A stretch of 64,000 bases of DNA from Prevotella sp. MGM2 (GTDB taxonomy: Bacteria; Bacteroidota; Bacteroidia; Bacteroidales; Bacteroidaceae): assembly GCF_002933955.1 (NCBI RefSeq), contig NZ_BEWW01000291.1, positions 1-64,000 on the forward strand. Direction: 5' to 3'. A program made the position numbers and the translations under genes. Shown in pieces: positions 53,718 through 61,681 of the stretch. The notes beneath the pieces were generated by a model. The model ran no database searches. It saw nothing but the letters and a program-made list of their open reading frames with translations, and was not told the origin of the DNA. How positions within the stretch are numbered: position 1 is the first letter of the stretch; each line of letters opens with the position of its first letter.

Positions 53718-54815
53718 TTAACCGCCTGTAGTTGTTCCGTTCTTGTACGGAGTCCAAACGATAATCTCGCCCGGACGAACAAGGTTGACGTCCATCTTGA
53801 GACGCATCTGGAAGAAGTACATCTCAGAGTTAGCCTGAAGGCGTTCAACCTTCACGGACTCTTCATCAGTACTGTAGTCGATGGCCATCCAGAGGCAAGA
53901 ATCCTGGTCGGTAGAGAACTTACCGAAGAAGATGGTCGATTCCGGAATACCGTCAATGACAACGATTTCCTTACCCTTGAAGGTACGCTTATTGACGTCA
54001 GGGTTCTCTACATACTTGTAATCCTTCTGAGTGGTCAGATACTGGTCGTACAGATCCCAAGTGTCCCAGCCCATGACGAACTTGAGCTTCTTGGACTTAC
54101 GAATATTGGAAGGAGTCTTCTTCCAAATCGCATAAAGGGCATCTTCTACGTCTTTACCAGTGGTGAAGGCAGTAGAACCGGCCAACACAACCTTACCAGA
54201 AGCCAGTTCGTTCTTGTCTGCATCAGTAGGAACAGTTGCAGCCTGAGCTTTGAGGTTGGCAAGTATGCGAGCAAGTGCGCCGTCAAAGTACTTCATCGGT
54301 CCAGCAGCAGAAGCGCCACCGAGGATGGTAGCCCCAGCAGGAGCTGTGATATTTGCGTCTATGCCACCTTTCTTACCACACCAAATACAATCATTGATGT
54401 ACTGGTCTTTCTTGTCAAGCAACAGACGAAGCATCGTCTTCTGGACAGCGGGGTCAAGTTCGCGGAAAACGAGAGGTCCTTCAGGCTGAGCAAAGCGCCA
54501 ATACTCCTCAAAATCGCGAGGATTGAACTCAAGGTAAACCATGAAGTCCTGTGGATCAAGGTAGCGCTCAGACAGTTTATACTGGTTAAAGCCGGTTGTG
54601 TCATTCGCAGCACCTTCTGTAGAAGTAGGCGTAGGCTTGTTGTCCTGAATGATGGAGCCCAACTGAATGTGAGGCAAAACGTAGCGTTTTTGAATACCGG
54701 GCTTCACATGAATAAGACCGGCCTCATAGGTCTCATTCCCCTTCGCGGTGTAAACAAGGAGGTCTTCAAGTACCTCGCCCGCATAAGTGTTACCGGCAAA
54801 ATTGATTGTAGCCAT
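53718..54815 (-). CDS. Major capsid protein (HK97 fold, Mu gpT-like position)
   Basis: A 365-residue protein. Sequence features fit HK97-fold capsid proteins of Bacteroidota myophages: MATINFAGNTYAGEVLEDLL, the spine-like segment DPAVQKTMLRLLLDKKDQYI, the A-domain-like GKEIVVIDGIPESTIFFGKF, and the C-terminal MRLKMDVNLVRPGEIIVWTP. It follows the protease-scaffold gene by 18 bases. No N-terminal delta domain is apparent, consistent with the separate scaffold. A strong terminator follows the gene. Confidence 0.88.
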   Translation of the reverse strand: MATINFAGNTYAGEVLEDLLVYTAKGNETYEAGLIHVKPGIQKRYVLPHIQLGSIIQDNKPTPTSTEGAANDTTGFNQYKLSERYLDPQDFMVYLEFNPRDFEEYWRFAQPEGPLVFRELDPAVQKTMLRLLLDKKDQYINDCIWCGKKGGIDANITAPAGATILGGASAAGPMKYFDGALARILANLKAQAATVPTDADKNELASGKVVLAGSTAFTTGKDVEDALYAIWKKTPSNIRKSKKLKFVMGWDTWDLYDQYLTTQKDYKYVENPDVNKRTFKGKEIVVIDGIPESTIFFGKFSTDQDSCLWMAIDYSTDEESVKVERLQANSEMYFFQMRLKMDVNLVRPGEIIVWTPYKNGTTTGG

Positions 54816-54833
54816 TGTTATAACGTAGGGAGA

Positions 54834-56099
54834 TTAAAATGTTTCAAATTTTACCTCGCCAAGTTTCTCCTTGATTTTGGCTTTCATCTGAGCATCAACG
54901 TCTTTCAACGTCTCCTCGATTTTGCCTTCATTCGCAGGGTCTTTAGCGATTACCTCTGTGATTACTTCACGAGCCTGGATTGATGCAAGAGTGCTCTTGA
55001 CAGTGGCAAAGTCAGACTCAGCCATCTTTGTCCAAGCATCTTTTGCAGAAGCCTCAATTTTACCTGCCTTGATTGCATTATCGATAACCGTTGCAATCTC
55101 GGCTTTGAGAGCAGCTTGTTCTGCATCCTTGTACGCCTGAAGCGCCGCCTTAGTCTCGGCCAGTTCACTTTTGGCGTTAGCGAGGTCGGCTTCCTTGCCT
55201 TCGAGTTTGATCTTCGTTGCAGTAAGCTCACCCTGAGTTTCCTTGAGTGTTGCTTCTGCATTGATCAACTCAGCAATGCGAGCTTCAATCGCTGCGGCCT
55301 GAGTGTCCTTAGCGAGTCCAAGTTGTGCTGAAATGGCGTCGAAATTGTTTTTTTCGTTGTTTTCCATTTTGTTTTCTTGGATTGGTGAATAATTATCTTT
55401 CTGATTACGAATAGCGGTAATTGACTCGATAAGTTTATTTTCGTCCACTTCAGCAGATACGGCAGACATGATATTGCGCATTTCGACAGCGCTATCAATA
55501 CCTATCATCTCGTTTTTCACTTTGTCACGCACCTTTTTAGAGGTCTTGATGACATTCTCTGATGGCAGGAATCCAGCTTTCACAGCATCTTTAGCGCTAA
55601 AGAAAGTACCGTCCGCATCTCCCTCGCCGTTCATAATTTCCGCAACCTTGTCTTTGGAAAGTCCAAACCGTTTAGTATAAATAGTTTCCAATTGTGAGCG
55701 GAAAGCTTCAACGGTTTGCTTTACCGATGGGTCATCATCCTCAACCTTTGAATTAAAAGGATTGTGAATCATCAACAATGAATAATCGTGCATATAAAGG
55801 TTATCACCAGCAGCCCAGATAACGCTGGCCATCGAAGCTGCAATGCCTTCTATTACACAATCGACTTCAATAGGACAAGAGCGAATAACCGAGAACGTGC
55901 TCATTCCGTACAACACTGAGCCTCCTTCAGAATTGATCATCACAATAATCTTTGAAGGTTTCACATAGTCTTGCAACCACAAGAACTCATCATTGAAGCA
56001 GCGAACACTGTACTCATCTACGGCTGAAAAAAAGCGAATGATAGCCGGTTGGCCTTCCTCAGCCTTTCCAACTACATATTTCAAATTTTCTGCATCCAT
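54834..56099 (-). CDS. Prohead protease (ClpP-like S14) fused to scaffold
   Basis: A 421-residue protein in two parts. Residues 1-200 are ClpP-like: IIVMINSEGGSVLYGMS (oxyanion Gly), then the catalytic Ser in EGIAASMASVIWAAG (about residue 91) and His in LLMIHNPF (about 113). Residues about 245-400 are a long coiled coil rich in Ala/Glu/Lys (LKETQGELTATKIKLEGKEA), typical of scaffolds. The protease cuts scaffold and capsid proteins during maturation. The fusion is common. The CTATTCTT motif lies 19 bases upstream of the ATG. Confidence 0.9.
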   Translation of the reverse strand: MDAENLKYVVGKAEEGQPAIIRFFSAVDEYSVRCFNDEFLWLQDYVKPSKIIVMINSEGGSVLYGMSTFSVIRSCPIEVDCVIEGIAASMASVIWAAGDNLYMHDYSLLMIHNPFNSKVEDDDPSVKQTVEAFRSQLETIYTKRFGLSKDKVAEIMNGEGDADGTFFSAKDAVKAGFLPSENVIKTSKKVRDKVKNEMIGIDSAVEMRNIMSAVSAEVDENKLIESITAIRNQKDNYSPIQENKMENNEKNNFDAISAQLGLAKDTQAAAIEARIAELINAEATLKETQGELTATKIKLEGKEADLANAKSELAETKAALQAYKDAEQAALKAEIATVIDNAIKAGKIEASAKDAWTKMAESDFATVKSTLASIQAREVITEVIAKDPANEGKIEETLKDVDAQMKAKIKEKLGEVKFETF

Positions 56100-56118
56100 A
56101 ATTGATTACTCTTTTTCC

Positions 56119-56126
56119 AAGAATAG
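56119..56126 (-). promoter_or_regulatory. CTATTCTT late motif before the protease gene
   Basis: CTCTATTCTT on the minus strand, ending 19 bases before the ATG at 56099, followed by GGAAAAAGAGTAAT. It is in the 53-base gap after the preceding gene. Confidence 0.5.
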
Positions 56127-56152
56127 AGAATTGCAATTTGAGTAGGGTGAAA

Positions 56153-56881
56153 TCACTCTTTTTTATCTTTGAATCCTGCAATGTCTTCAAACTTCGGATA
56201 TTCGTGATTTGGAAGATGATCGGGGTTGGCAATCTCATTCTGGTCGCTTGGCTGAGTGAACGGCGGCACCGTGACATACACATCCTGGTAATTCTTATAA
56301 GCGTATGAAGTAAAGTCTTGAAACCAGATTTGATAATCAATCCAATAGGGCTGTAAAGCATCATCGAAAGTCAATGGCTGATCCCAATACTCCAACTGAA
56401 ACCTTGACACAAGTGCCGGGAAATTGGCTTTCTGCGCTTCTATAGCAGACACTATACGCTTATAGACTTCCATGCCTTCACACTCCACTTCATCATCACT
56501 GTTGTTGAGGCGATTCAACACATAATGAATACGCATAGTGCCTTTACCCTCAGCAATGTTAGAGGTACCAACATTGTAGTAAATATTGATAAAATGTATA
56601 AACACCGCCGGGAACACGAGCCCGTATTCCTTATTATGCGTGTTATATTTAATTCGATTCAACTGGCCATTGTCCAATTTGATAGTTTTGAACAATCGAG
56701 GACTTTTAGGGTCTTTAGGGTCCTTTGGAATAGACTCTAAAATTTTTCTTACAGCCTTGTACGCTTCAATCATCGGGTTGGTTTCCACGACTTCCTGAAC
56801 TTCGTCAATTTCAGGCTCCGGCACCACAGGTACCTCTTCTGGCTCTGTTGGGCGTATTGGTTTGTGTTTATCAATAATCAT
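56153..56881 (-). CDS. Hypothetical head/neck protein
   Basis: A 242-residue protein I do not recognise. The first 40 residues are Pro/Glu-rich (TEPEEVPVVPEPEIDEV), and the rest is mixed alpha/beta (FIHFINIYYNVGTSNIAEGK). The start overlaps the preceding Mu G-like gene by ATGA, and it lies just upstream of the protease. The position is compatible with a tail terminator or head-completion protein. Confidence 0.6.
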   Translation of the reverse strand: MIIDKHKPIRPTEPEEVPVVPEPEIDEVQEVVETNPMIEAYKAVRKILESIPKDPKDPKSPRLFKTIKLDNGQLNRIKYNTHNKEYGLVFPAVFIHFINIYYNVGTSNIAEGKGTMRIHYVLNRLNNSDDEVECEGMEVYKRIVSAIEAQKANFPALVSRFQLEYWDQPLTFDDALQPYWIDYQIWFQDFTSYAYKNYQDVYVTVPPFTQPSDQNEIANPDHLPNHEYPKFEDIAGFKDKKE

Positions 56882-57411
56882 GGTCTTACACCTGGGAATG
56901 TTCTAAAAATGATTCTTTCCAATTCTCGCAATTTGTCGTTCATCACAGACGAGTCACGCTTCTCTGTTGGCATGAATTGTCGTTGAGGCATATTGGCCAC
57001 TCGACCAGTCCGTATAGATGGATCGTCCGAATTATGTACTGCGGCGAAACAAAAGCCTTTGTGATTATAAGTTCCGTTAAATGCCCTTGGATCAGTAAAA
57101 ACTTTAACTTTTCCTTTGGAGCGATTGTAGGATTCTGTTTCATAGGTGATAGAATTTCGCAATGACCGAGATTCCACCAGTCCACCAACAGTGAAGCCAC
57201 CTTTGTTACGTTTAGGGCTATGCCTCCAAACCACGCTGCCTCTTGTATTAAAGCGTTTCATATCAAAGGACTTTTGAAAAATATCAACGGCAGATTGTCC
57301 TACCGACACTTGAAAGTTCCAAAGGTTCAAGTCAAACAAGTGAGGCAGCGGTTCCCATTGCTCACGAAATTGCTGTGGCATCAATGGTATGCCTTTATTC
57401 ACCTTCGCCAT
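56878..57411 (-). CDS. Mu gpG-like virion morphogenesis protein
   Basis: A 177-residue protein. The pattern with FQVSVGQSAVDIFQKSFDMK, VVWRHSPKRNKGGF, RSLRNSITYE and the ending MPQRQFMPTEKRDSS fits the phage virion morphogenesis family (Mu gpG), which is thought to act in head-tail joining. It follows the Mu F-like protein with a 17-base overlap, the same gene order as Mu. Confidence 0.75.
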   Translation of the reverse strand: MAKVNKGIPLMPQQFREQWEPLPHLFDLNLWNFQVSVGQSAVDIFQKSFDMKRFNTRGSVVWRHSPKRNKGGFTVGGLVESRSLRNSITYETESYNRSKGKVKVFTDPRAFNGTYNHKGFCFAAVHNSDDPSIRTGRVANMPQRQFMPTEKRDSSVMNDKLRELERIIFRTFPGVRP

Positions 57412-58213
57412 CTTTCAAATACTTTGCTTTGAGACGATTTGCTATGGCATTGAGACGGCCAACATGCCGCTCATCAACTTGAAAATATGGGTGTTCATCA
57501 GAGAAAATGCGACCACCAAGAGCCACACTTTCTTTGAATGTACGATTAAACCAATCAGGCATCTCAGGTATCACAGATGCTTGAATAGAAGCTATGACTG
57601 TTGACGTATCTTCTACCAAATAACAGCGACAATTATGCTCAATAGGAGGAATAAGCCATGCTGGAAACATTGACTTAGGAGCAGTAAATCCTTCATACTG
57701 AAGATGCCACGGACGTACTCGCTCATCACCTTGCGTCATGTACATTAGAGTCGTGTCGTTTCTAATCGTCGATAAATAGGCAGCGACAATCATGGCATAT
57801 TCTATGTCCATGTTTTCTGTACGCATATATTGGTCATGGAATTTAGAAAAGACTGGCAGATAGAAATTGAACCAATCTTCATCTTCCATATCTTCTGCTT
57901 CCTCTTCTGTTAGCGCTTCTTCTAACTCTGCCATATCATCAGCCATGTGATATTCTTCCACAACCGCAAAGTCAACCAGATTATCAACTGCGGACAAAAT
58001 GATATTCCGCTGAGCTATTTGCTCATTGTCAAGCCCGTCAGCATTGCGTATGAGACGTAACGCTTCCTCAAAGTCAACCCCAAAACCGGCACACGCTCTT
58101 CTAATGGCAATATCAGCACGAGCTTCCATTAACGCCTCTAAGGACTCCCATTCATCCTCATGTTGGATAACACTAATGACGAAATCGTGGAATAGAGGAA
58201 TAAGTATTGCCAC
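57395..58213 (-). CDS. Mu gpF-like minor head (morphogenesis) protein
   Basis: A 272-residue protein. The C-terminal region TQGDERVRPWHLQYEGFTAP with IPPIEHNCRCYLVED is the core motif of the Mu F/SPP1 gp7 family (RxxHxxxxG and a CRC segment). These minor head proteins enter the prohead and help packaging. An acidic, helical insertion (LEEALTEEEAEDMEDEDWFN) precedes it. The gene comes 71 bases after portal. Confidence 0.85.
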   Translation of the reverse strand: MAILIPLFHDFVISVIQHEDEWESLEALMEARADIAIRRACAGFGVDFEEALRLIRNADGLDNEQIAQRNIILSAVDNLVDFAVVEEYHMADDMAELEEALTEEEAEDMEDEDWFNFYLPVFSKFHDQYMRTENMDIEYAMIVAAYLSTIRNDTTLMYMTQGDERVRPWHLQYEGFTAPKSMFPAWLIPPIEHNCRCYLVEDTSTVIASIQASVIPEMPDWFNRTFKESVALGGRIFSDEHPYFQVDERHVGRLNAIANRLKAKYLKDGEGE

Positions 58214-58284
58214 TTCCTCTTCGTGCCGGTCCTTGTTGTCATCAGGTTGTCGTAAGGCTACTACATTGGAGAGAGGAACCGGAC

Positions 58285-59616
58285 CTATTTTCCCCTCTCC
58301 CGAAGAAAATTTTGCGTTTCACGGGCATGACCGTATCTACGGAAATATTCTTCATCGGTTAAATGTCTGGTAGCTGTACGGCTATACCCCGCGCCACTTC
58401 CACCGCCAGTCGGACTACCAGCCATGCCGTCCATCACGTTGAGTTGTCGTTTAACCTTCACACCAAACTCTTGCTCAATTGTTTCTGGATCCATTTCCCA
58501 TGATGTAGTGAGGTTCTGGAAGAGGCGTATGCGGTCTTCGTCGGACATCTCAATGCGCTTAGAATATTTGAACTCCAGTCCATCCGGTAAATAGCCCAAA
58601 CGAACCAAACGAGGTATTACGGTCTCGTTCATTACAAGTTCTATGTAATCGCGATACACCTCAATGCGGTCTCTGAAGATATTCTCATGCGCTCTGGTTG
58701 CGCCTACATACGACTGGGTTGCTCCCGCCATAGACTCTGATCCAAGAATAAGGTTGGAGACATCTTTATCCACAATTGAAATAAGCCCAGTGAACACATG
58801 CTCAGAGTTCGACATGGTGAATGTTTTTATGTCAACCTCATCATTAAGGCCGGTAACAATTACCTTATTTTGAGCCGCACTCGCAATATCATTCGCCATT
58901 CGTTTGCGGTCAACAGTGTTTTCAGACTCAGTTTTGCCATGAATAATAGGCTGACCGTATGTGTGAGAAAAATTGACATAATTGGCAAAAGTGAATTTTT
59001 TAGCCAAAATCAAAGGAGCGACAGCCGAGAACAGTCCCAATTCACCACTGTTAATAAGTACATAGTGGTCAGAATATTTAGGGTCATCAAAACTCCACTG
59101 TGGCATCCAAATACCTTGACGCTGCACAATTTTTCTTTGGTCTGCCAAGATATTACGACGCTCCACATAGTTGACCTGAAGACCACCGCGTTCTGCTTCT
59201 GGATTAACCAAAAACTCTAATCCTGTATAGCCATATAGTTTTGATTCTGCTATACCACGTATAATCTTCAAAAATTCAGTATTCTGAATTTTTCTGGTAG
59301 CAGCTATGTCTTTGGTATATTTCCCTTTCTCATTTTGACTTGCCATCATAAACCGCTCTCCAACAATCTGGGAGAACAAAGTTTCCATAACACCCCTCAG
59401 ATGGGCGTCTTGCTGCACACAAGCATCATAAATGTCTATCAAACGGCCACGGTCATCCAACACCGTACCGTTCTGTAGGTGACGATATGAAGATTGGAAT
59501 CGACATCTGCGCTCGATTTCCCTAACATACTCCTGCACGCTTTTTTTGCTGGTCATAAATATGCTTTCCAGCTTTTGCGTGATGAGCTCTTTATCTGATA
59601 ATTCTGCGTTAGCCAT
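58285..59616 (-). CDS. Portal protein (DUF935, Mu gp29-like)
   Basis: A 443-residue portal. DACVQQDAHLRGVMETLFSQ, EFLKIIRGIAESKLYGYTG and GSESMAGATQSYVGATRAHE match DUF935 portals of Mu-like phages. The dodecamer forms the DNA channel at the head vertex. The protein is slightly shorter than Mu gp29 (about 510). The last residues are basic (RRYGHARETQNFLRERGK). It is the first gene of the virion cluster and has CTATTCTT 22 bases upstream. The terminase is not adjacent, which is unusual. Confidence 0.9.
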   Translation of the reverse strand: MANAELSDKELITQKLESIFMTSKKSVQEYVREIERRCRFQSSYRHLQNGTVLDDRGRLIDIYDACVQQDAHLRGVMETLFSQIVGERFMMASQNEKGKYTKDIAATRKIQNTEFLKIIRGIAESKLYGYTGLEFLVNPEAERGGLQVNYVERRNILADQRKIVQRQGIWMPQWSFDDPKYSDHYVLINSGELGLFSAVAPLILAKKFTFANYVNFSHTYGQPIIHGKTESENTVDRKRMANDIASAAQNKVIVTGLNDEVDIKTFTMSNSEHVFTGLISIVDKDVSNLILGSESMAGATQSYVGATRAHENIFRDRIEVYRDYIELVMNETVIPRLVRLGYLPDGLEFKYSKRIEMSDEDRIRLFQNLTTSWEMDPETIEQEFGVKVKRQLNVMDGMAGSPTGGGSGAGYSRTATRHLTDEEYFRRYGHARETQNFLRERGK

Positions 59617-59638
59617 TTGTTACTATGTTTACTTTCTG

Positions 59639-59646
59639 AAGAATAG
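59639..59646 (-). promoter_or_regulatory. CTATTCTT late motif before the portal gene
   Basis: CTATTCTT on the minus strand, ending 22 bases before the ATG at 59616, followed by CAGAAAGTAAACATAG. No TAnnTTTG element was found on the minus strand in this gap, so a non-host type promoter is plausible for the virion operon. Confidence 0.5.
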
Positions 59647-59796
59647 AAAATTCAAGATGATTTTGTTTTAAGACCAAACACACAATTATCCAATAAAAAG
59701 AGTCGAATATAAAAATCTAATTTGTTGTTTTTGTTATAAATCCCTATAAATCAACGATAATAGAAATATATTATATCAAAAAGACTAATTTTATTA

Positions 59797-59826
59797 TTGT
59801 TATATTGAATTTTTTATGTACCTTTG
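59797..59826 (+). promoter_or_regulatory. Bacteroidota-type promoter for the rightward operon
   Basis: TTG at 59797-59799, a 19-bp spacer, and -7 element TACCTTTG at 59819-59826 followed by CAGC. The spacing is consensus. The transcription start is expected near 59833, about 32 bases before the ATG at 59865. The 188-base gap from portal to this point is AT-rich and otherwise without features that I see. Confidence 0.88.
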
Positions 59827-59864
59827 CAGCGACAAATCAAGTTTCACTTCAAATTCAAAACATT

Positions 59865-60410
59865 ATGGAAGAAAAAGAGCGTAGCTATTTCCGCGTAAAA
59901 ACGGAATGTACAGTCGAGCTTCCAAACGGTGCTTTGGGTAAAAAGAAGATTGAGGAACTGATACTGGCAACGAGCTATACCGAAGCTGAAATGCTGGTAC
60001 ACGAAATCATATCTTCTCTGAACCGCACCCAATTCGGAAGCGTTCACTATGAAATCATCAAAACCAAGATTTCCGATGTTCTATTCAACGACACTCTTGC
60101 CCAAGAGCAAACAGTGAAAGATTTTTATTGCAACTTTTTTGAAGAAGACGAAACATCTGGAGTTGGCCTTTATATGGTCAAGGTAATGTTCCTAACTCTT
60201 GACGAAAAAAGTGGCAAGGAAAAGAAAACAATCGAAGATTTTTATGTGCCGGCACTTTCCAATGCAGACGCAAACGAGAAAATCAACAAACATCTGGGTA
60301 AAACTATGTCGGACTTTGTAATCCGAGACACCAAATTTGACAAGACGGAAGCTATTTATTGGCCGCTTGACGTACATAAAAGTAAGGTTGAGAATTTCTC
60401 CCTTAGCTGA
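59865..60410 (+). CDS. DUF4494 family protein
   Basis: A 181-residue protein. RSYFRVKTECTVELPNGALG, then SYTEAEMLVHEII and KTKISDVLF, is characteristic of DUF4494, widespread in Bacteroidota and their phages; no function is established. A longer frame reaches 59805, but the promoter's -7 box lies inside that stretch, so the Met at 59865 is chosen. It is the first gene of the rightward operon and shares one base with the next start (TGATG). Confidence 0.85.
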   Translation: MEEKERSYFRVKTECTVELPNGALGKKKIEELILATSYTEAEMLVHEIISSLNRTQFGSVHYEIIKTKISDVLFNDTLAQEQTVKDFYCNFFEEDETSGVGLYMVKVMFLTLDEKSGKEKKTIEDFYVPALSNADANEKINKHLGKTMSDFVIRDTKFDKTEAIYWPLDVHKSKVENFSLS

Positions 60411-60868
60411 TGTTGGGTCAGACTGGGAAAGGCGAAATCAAACTCCAGTGTAAAGAGCAATCCTTTCCTGAATTTCCTAACTTGCTCTTTGGTCAAAGCG
60501 AATCTGGGCACTCGTATTTTGATGCCACATACTATCTGTCTCAAATGACAGAACCCAAGCCCATACAGCCATTCTTTAATCAGTATCGCTATCAAATCAA
60601 ATCGCTTTGCGATACATACGAAATTGGAGACGACCAAATATGTCTCATCAACGAAGAAGGGCATTTTCTAATTGATGGAACATTTCTGTTTCTGTTCATA
60701 GCATTTGTCGAACCTGACTTTCTGGCATATATGTGCGATAGAGTTTTTGAGCTATTTGCGCACGGGGTTGCCGTTTCAGATACATACCTTGTATCGGCAG
60801 CACGCTCCCGCTTGTCCAGTAAAGTCCTTACTGAGATAAGTAGCTATGAAGAAAAATCTAAGCAATAA
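60410..60868 (+). CDS. Hypothetical protein
   Basis: A 152-residue protein without a known domain. A hydrophobic stretch near residues 85-105 (LIDGTFLFLFIAFVEPDFLA) could be a buried helix or a membrane segment. It starts within the stop of the DUF4494 gene (TGATG) and overlaps the next gene by 23 bases, so it is translated as part of the operon. Confidence 0.6.
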   Translation: MLGQTGKGEIKLQCKEQSFPEFPNLLFGQSESGHSYFDATYYLSQMTEPKPIQPFFNQYRYQIKSLCDTYEIGDDQICLINEEGHFLIDGTFLFLFIAFVEPDFLAYMCDRVFELFAHGVAVSDTYLVSAARSRLSSKVLTEISSYEEKSKQ

Positions 60869-61187
60869 AACCAGCAATCCAGTTCTGGTCTTTAGTCCTC
60901 TTAAAAGATTTATTGGCTACTTTCATTCATTGACCGCTGCGGGCATAGCCTTTAAGACAGCCAACTCTGTTATCTATTCGGCTTGCACTGGTCGCAGCAT
61001 ATCCAGTTGTGGACTTTATTTTCGGTTTCTGGCTCAAGACATTGAAATAGAGGCAAGCGATTACGGCACTTTGAAATTGGAAGAATATGATAAAATGTGC
61101 GGGGTCACTCGAACATACTATCCTACAGCCAGTATGTCACGTAAAGGAATGAAATATAAACAATACTCTAAAAGTAATAAGAAATGA
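60846..61187 (+). CDS. Hypothetical basic protein
   Basis: A 113-residue basic protein (ends KGMKYKQYSKSNKK). The segment GYFHSLTAAGIAFKTANSVI, then ISSCGLYFRF, does not match a family I know. It overlaps both the previous gene (23 bases) and dUTPase (4 bases). The repeated short overlaps support a genuine gene. Confidence 0.6.
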   Translation: MKKNLSNKTSNPVLVFSPLKRFIGYFHSLTAAGIAFKTANSVIYSACTGRSISSCGLYFRFLAQDIEIEASDYGTLKLEEYDKMCGVTRTYYPTASMSRKGMKYKQYSKSNKK

Positions 61188-61627
61188 AAACTATCAAGGT
61201 AAAAGTCATCAATCACTCAAATAATGAGTTACCTCAGTATGCAACCCCGATGTCAGCCGGCATGGATCTTCGTGCGTTCACTGATGAGCCGATAACCATC
61301 ATGCCCGGTGAGCGCAAACTGATTCACTCCGGTATCAACATCCAGCTTCCTGAAGGCTATGAACTTCAAGTCAGACCTCGTTCAGGGCTTGCGCTCAAAC
61401 ATGGAATCACCCTGACAAATGCACCTGGCACCGTGGATGCAGATTACCGTGGCGATGTTGGGGCTATAGTTCACAATCTTGGTACAGAACCTTTCATTGT
61501 CAATAATGGCGACCGCATTTGCCAAATCGTTGCTAAAGAATACGTGAAAATTGAATGGGAGGAAACTGACTCCCTTGATTCAACAGAACGTGGCGAAGGC
61601 GGTTTCAACTCTACCGGTATCAAATAA
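61184..61627 (+). CDS. dut: dUTP diphosphatase
   Basis: A 147-residue trimeric dUTPase. All five motifs are present: I (ATPMSAGMDLRA), II (RPRSGLALKHG), III (NAPGTVDADYRGDVGAIVHN, with catalytic Asp), IV (NGDRICQIV) and V (TERGEGGFNSTG). It hydrolyses dUTP to dUMP, keeping uracil out of DNA and supplying thymidylate synthesis. It is full length. A hairpin follows the gene. Confidence 0.97.
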   Translation: MKTIKVKVINHSNNELPQYATPMSAGMDLRAFTDEPITIMPGERKLIHSGINIQLPEGYELQVRPRSGLALKHGITLTNAPGTVDADYRGDVGAIVHNLGTEPFIVNNGDRICQIVAKEYVKIEWEETDSLDSTERGEGGFNSTGIK

Positions 61628-61643
61628 ACACTTACAGTAAATC

Positions 61644-61667
61644 AGGGAGGGTCTGTTGATCCTCCCT
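61644..61667 (+). terminator. Hairpin between dut and DNA ligase
   Basis: An AGGGAGG / CCTCCCT stem that extends by three more pairs (one G-U) around a TGTT loop, giving 10 bp. TAACTATA follows instead of a U-tract, so it may be an attenuator or mRNA-stabilising element rather than a full terminator. Confidence 0.5.
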
Positions 61668-61681
61668 TAACTATATACAAG

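Noticed and set aside
59805-59864. Longer start for the DUF4494 gene
   Set aside because: The -7 element of the promoter lies within this stretch, so it would not be transcribed.
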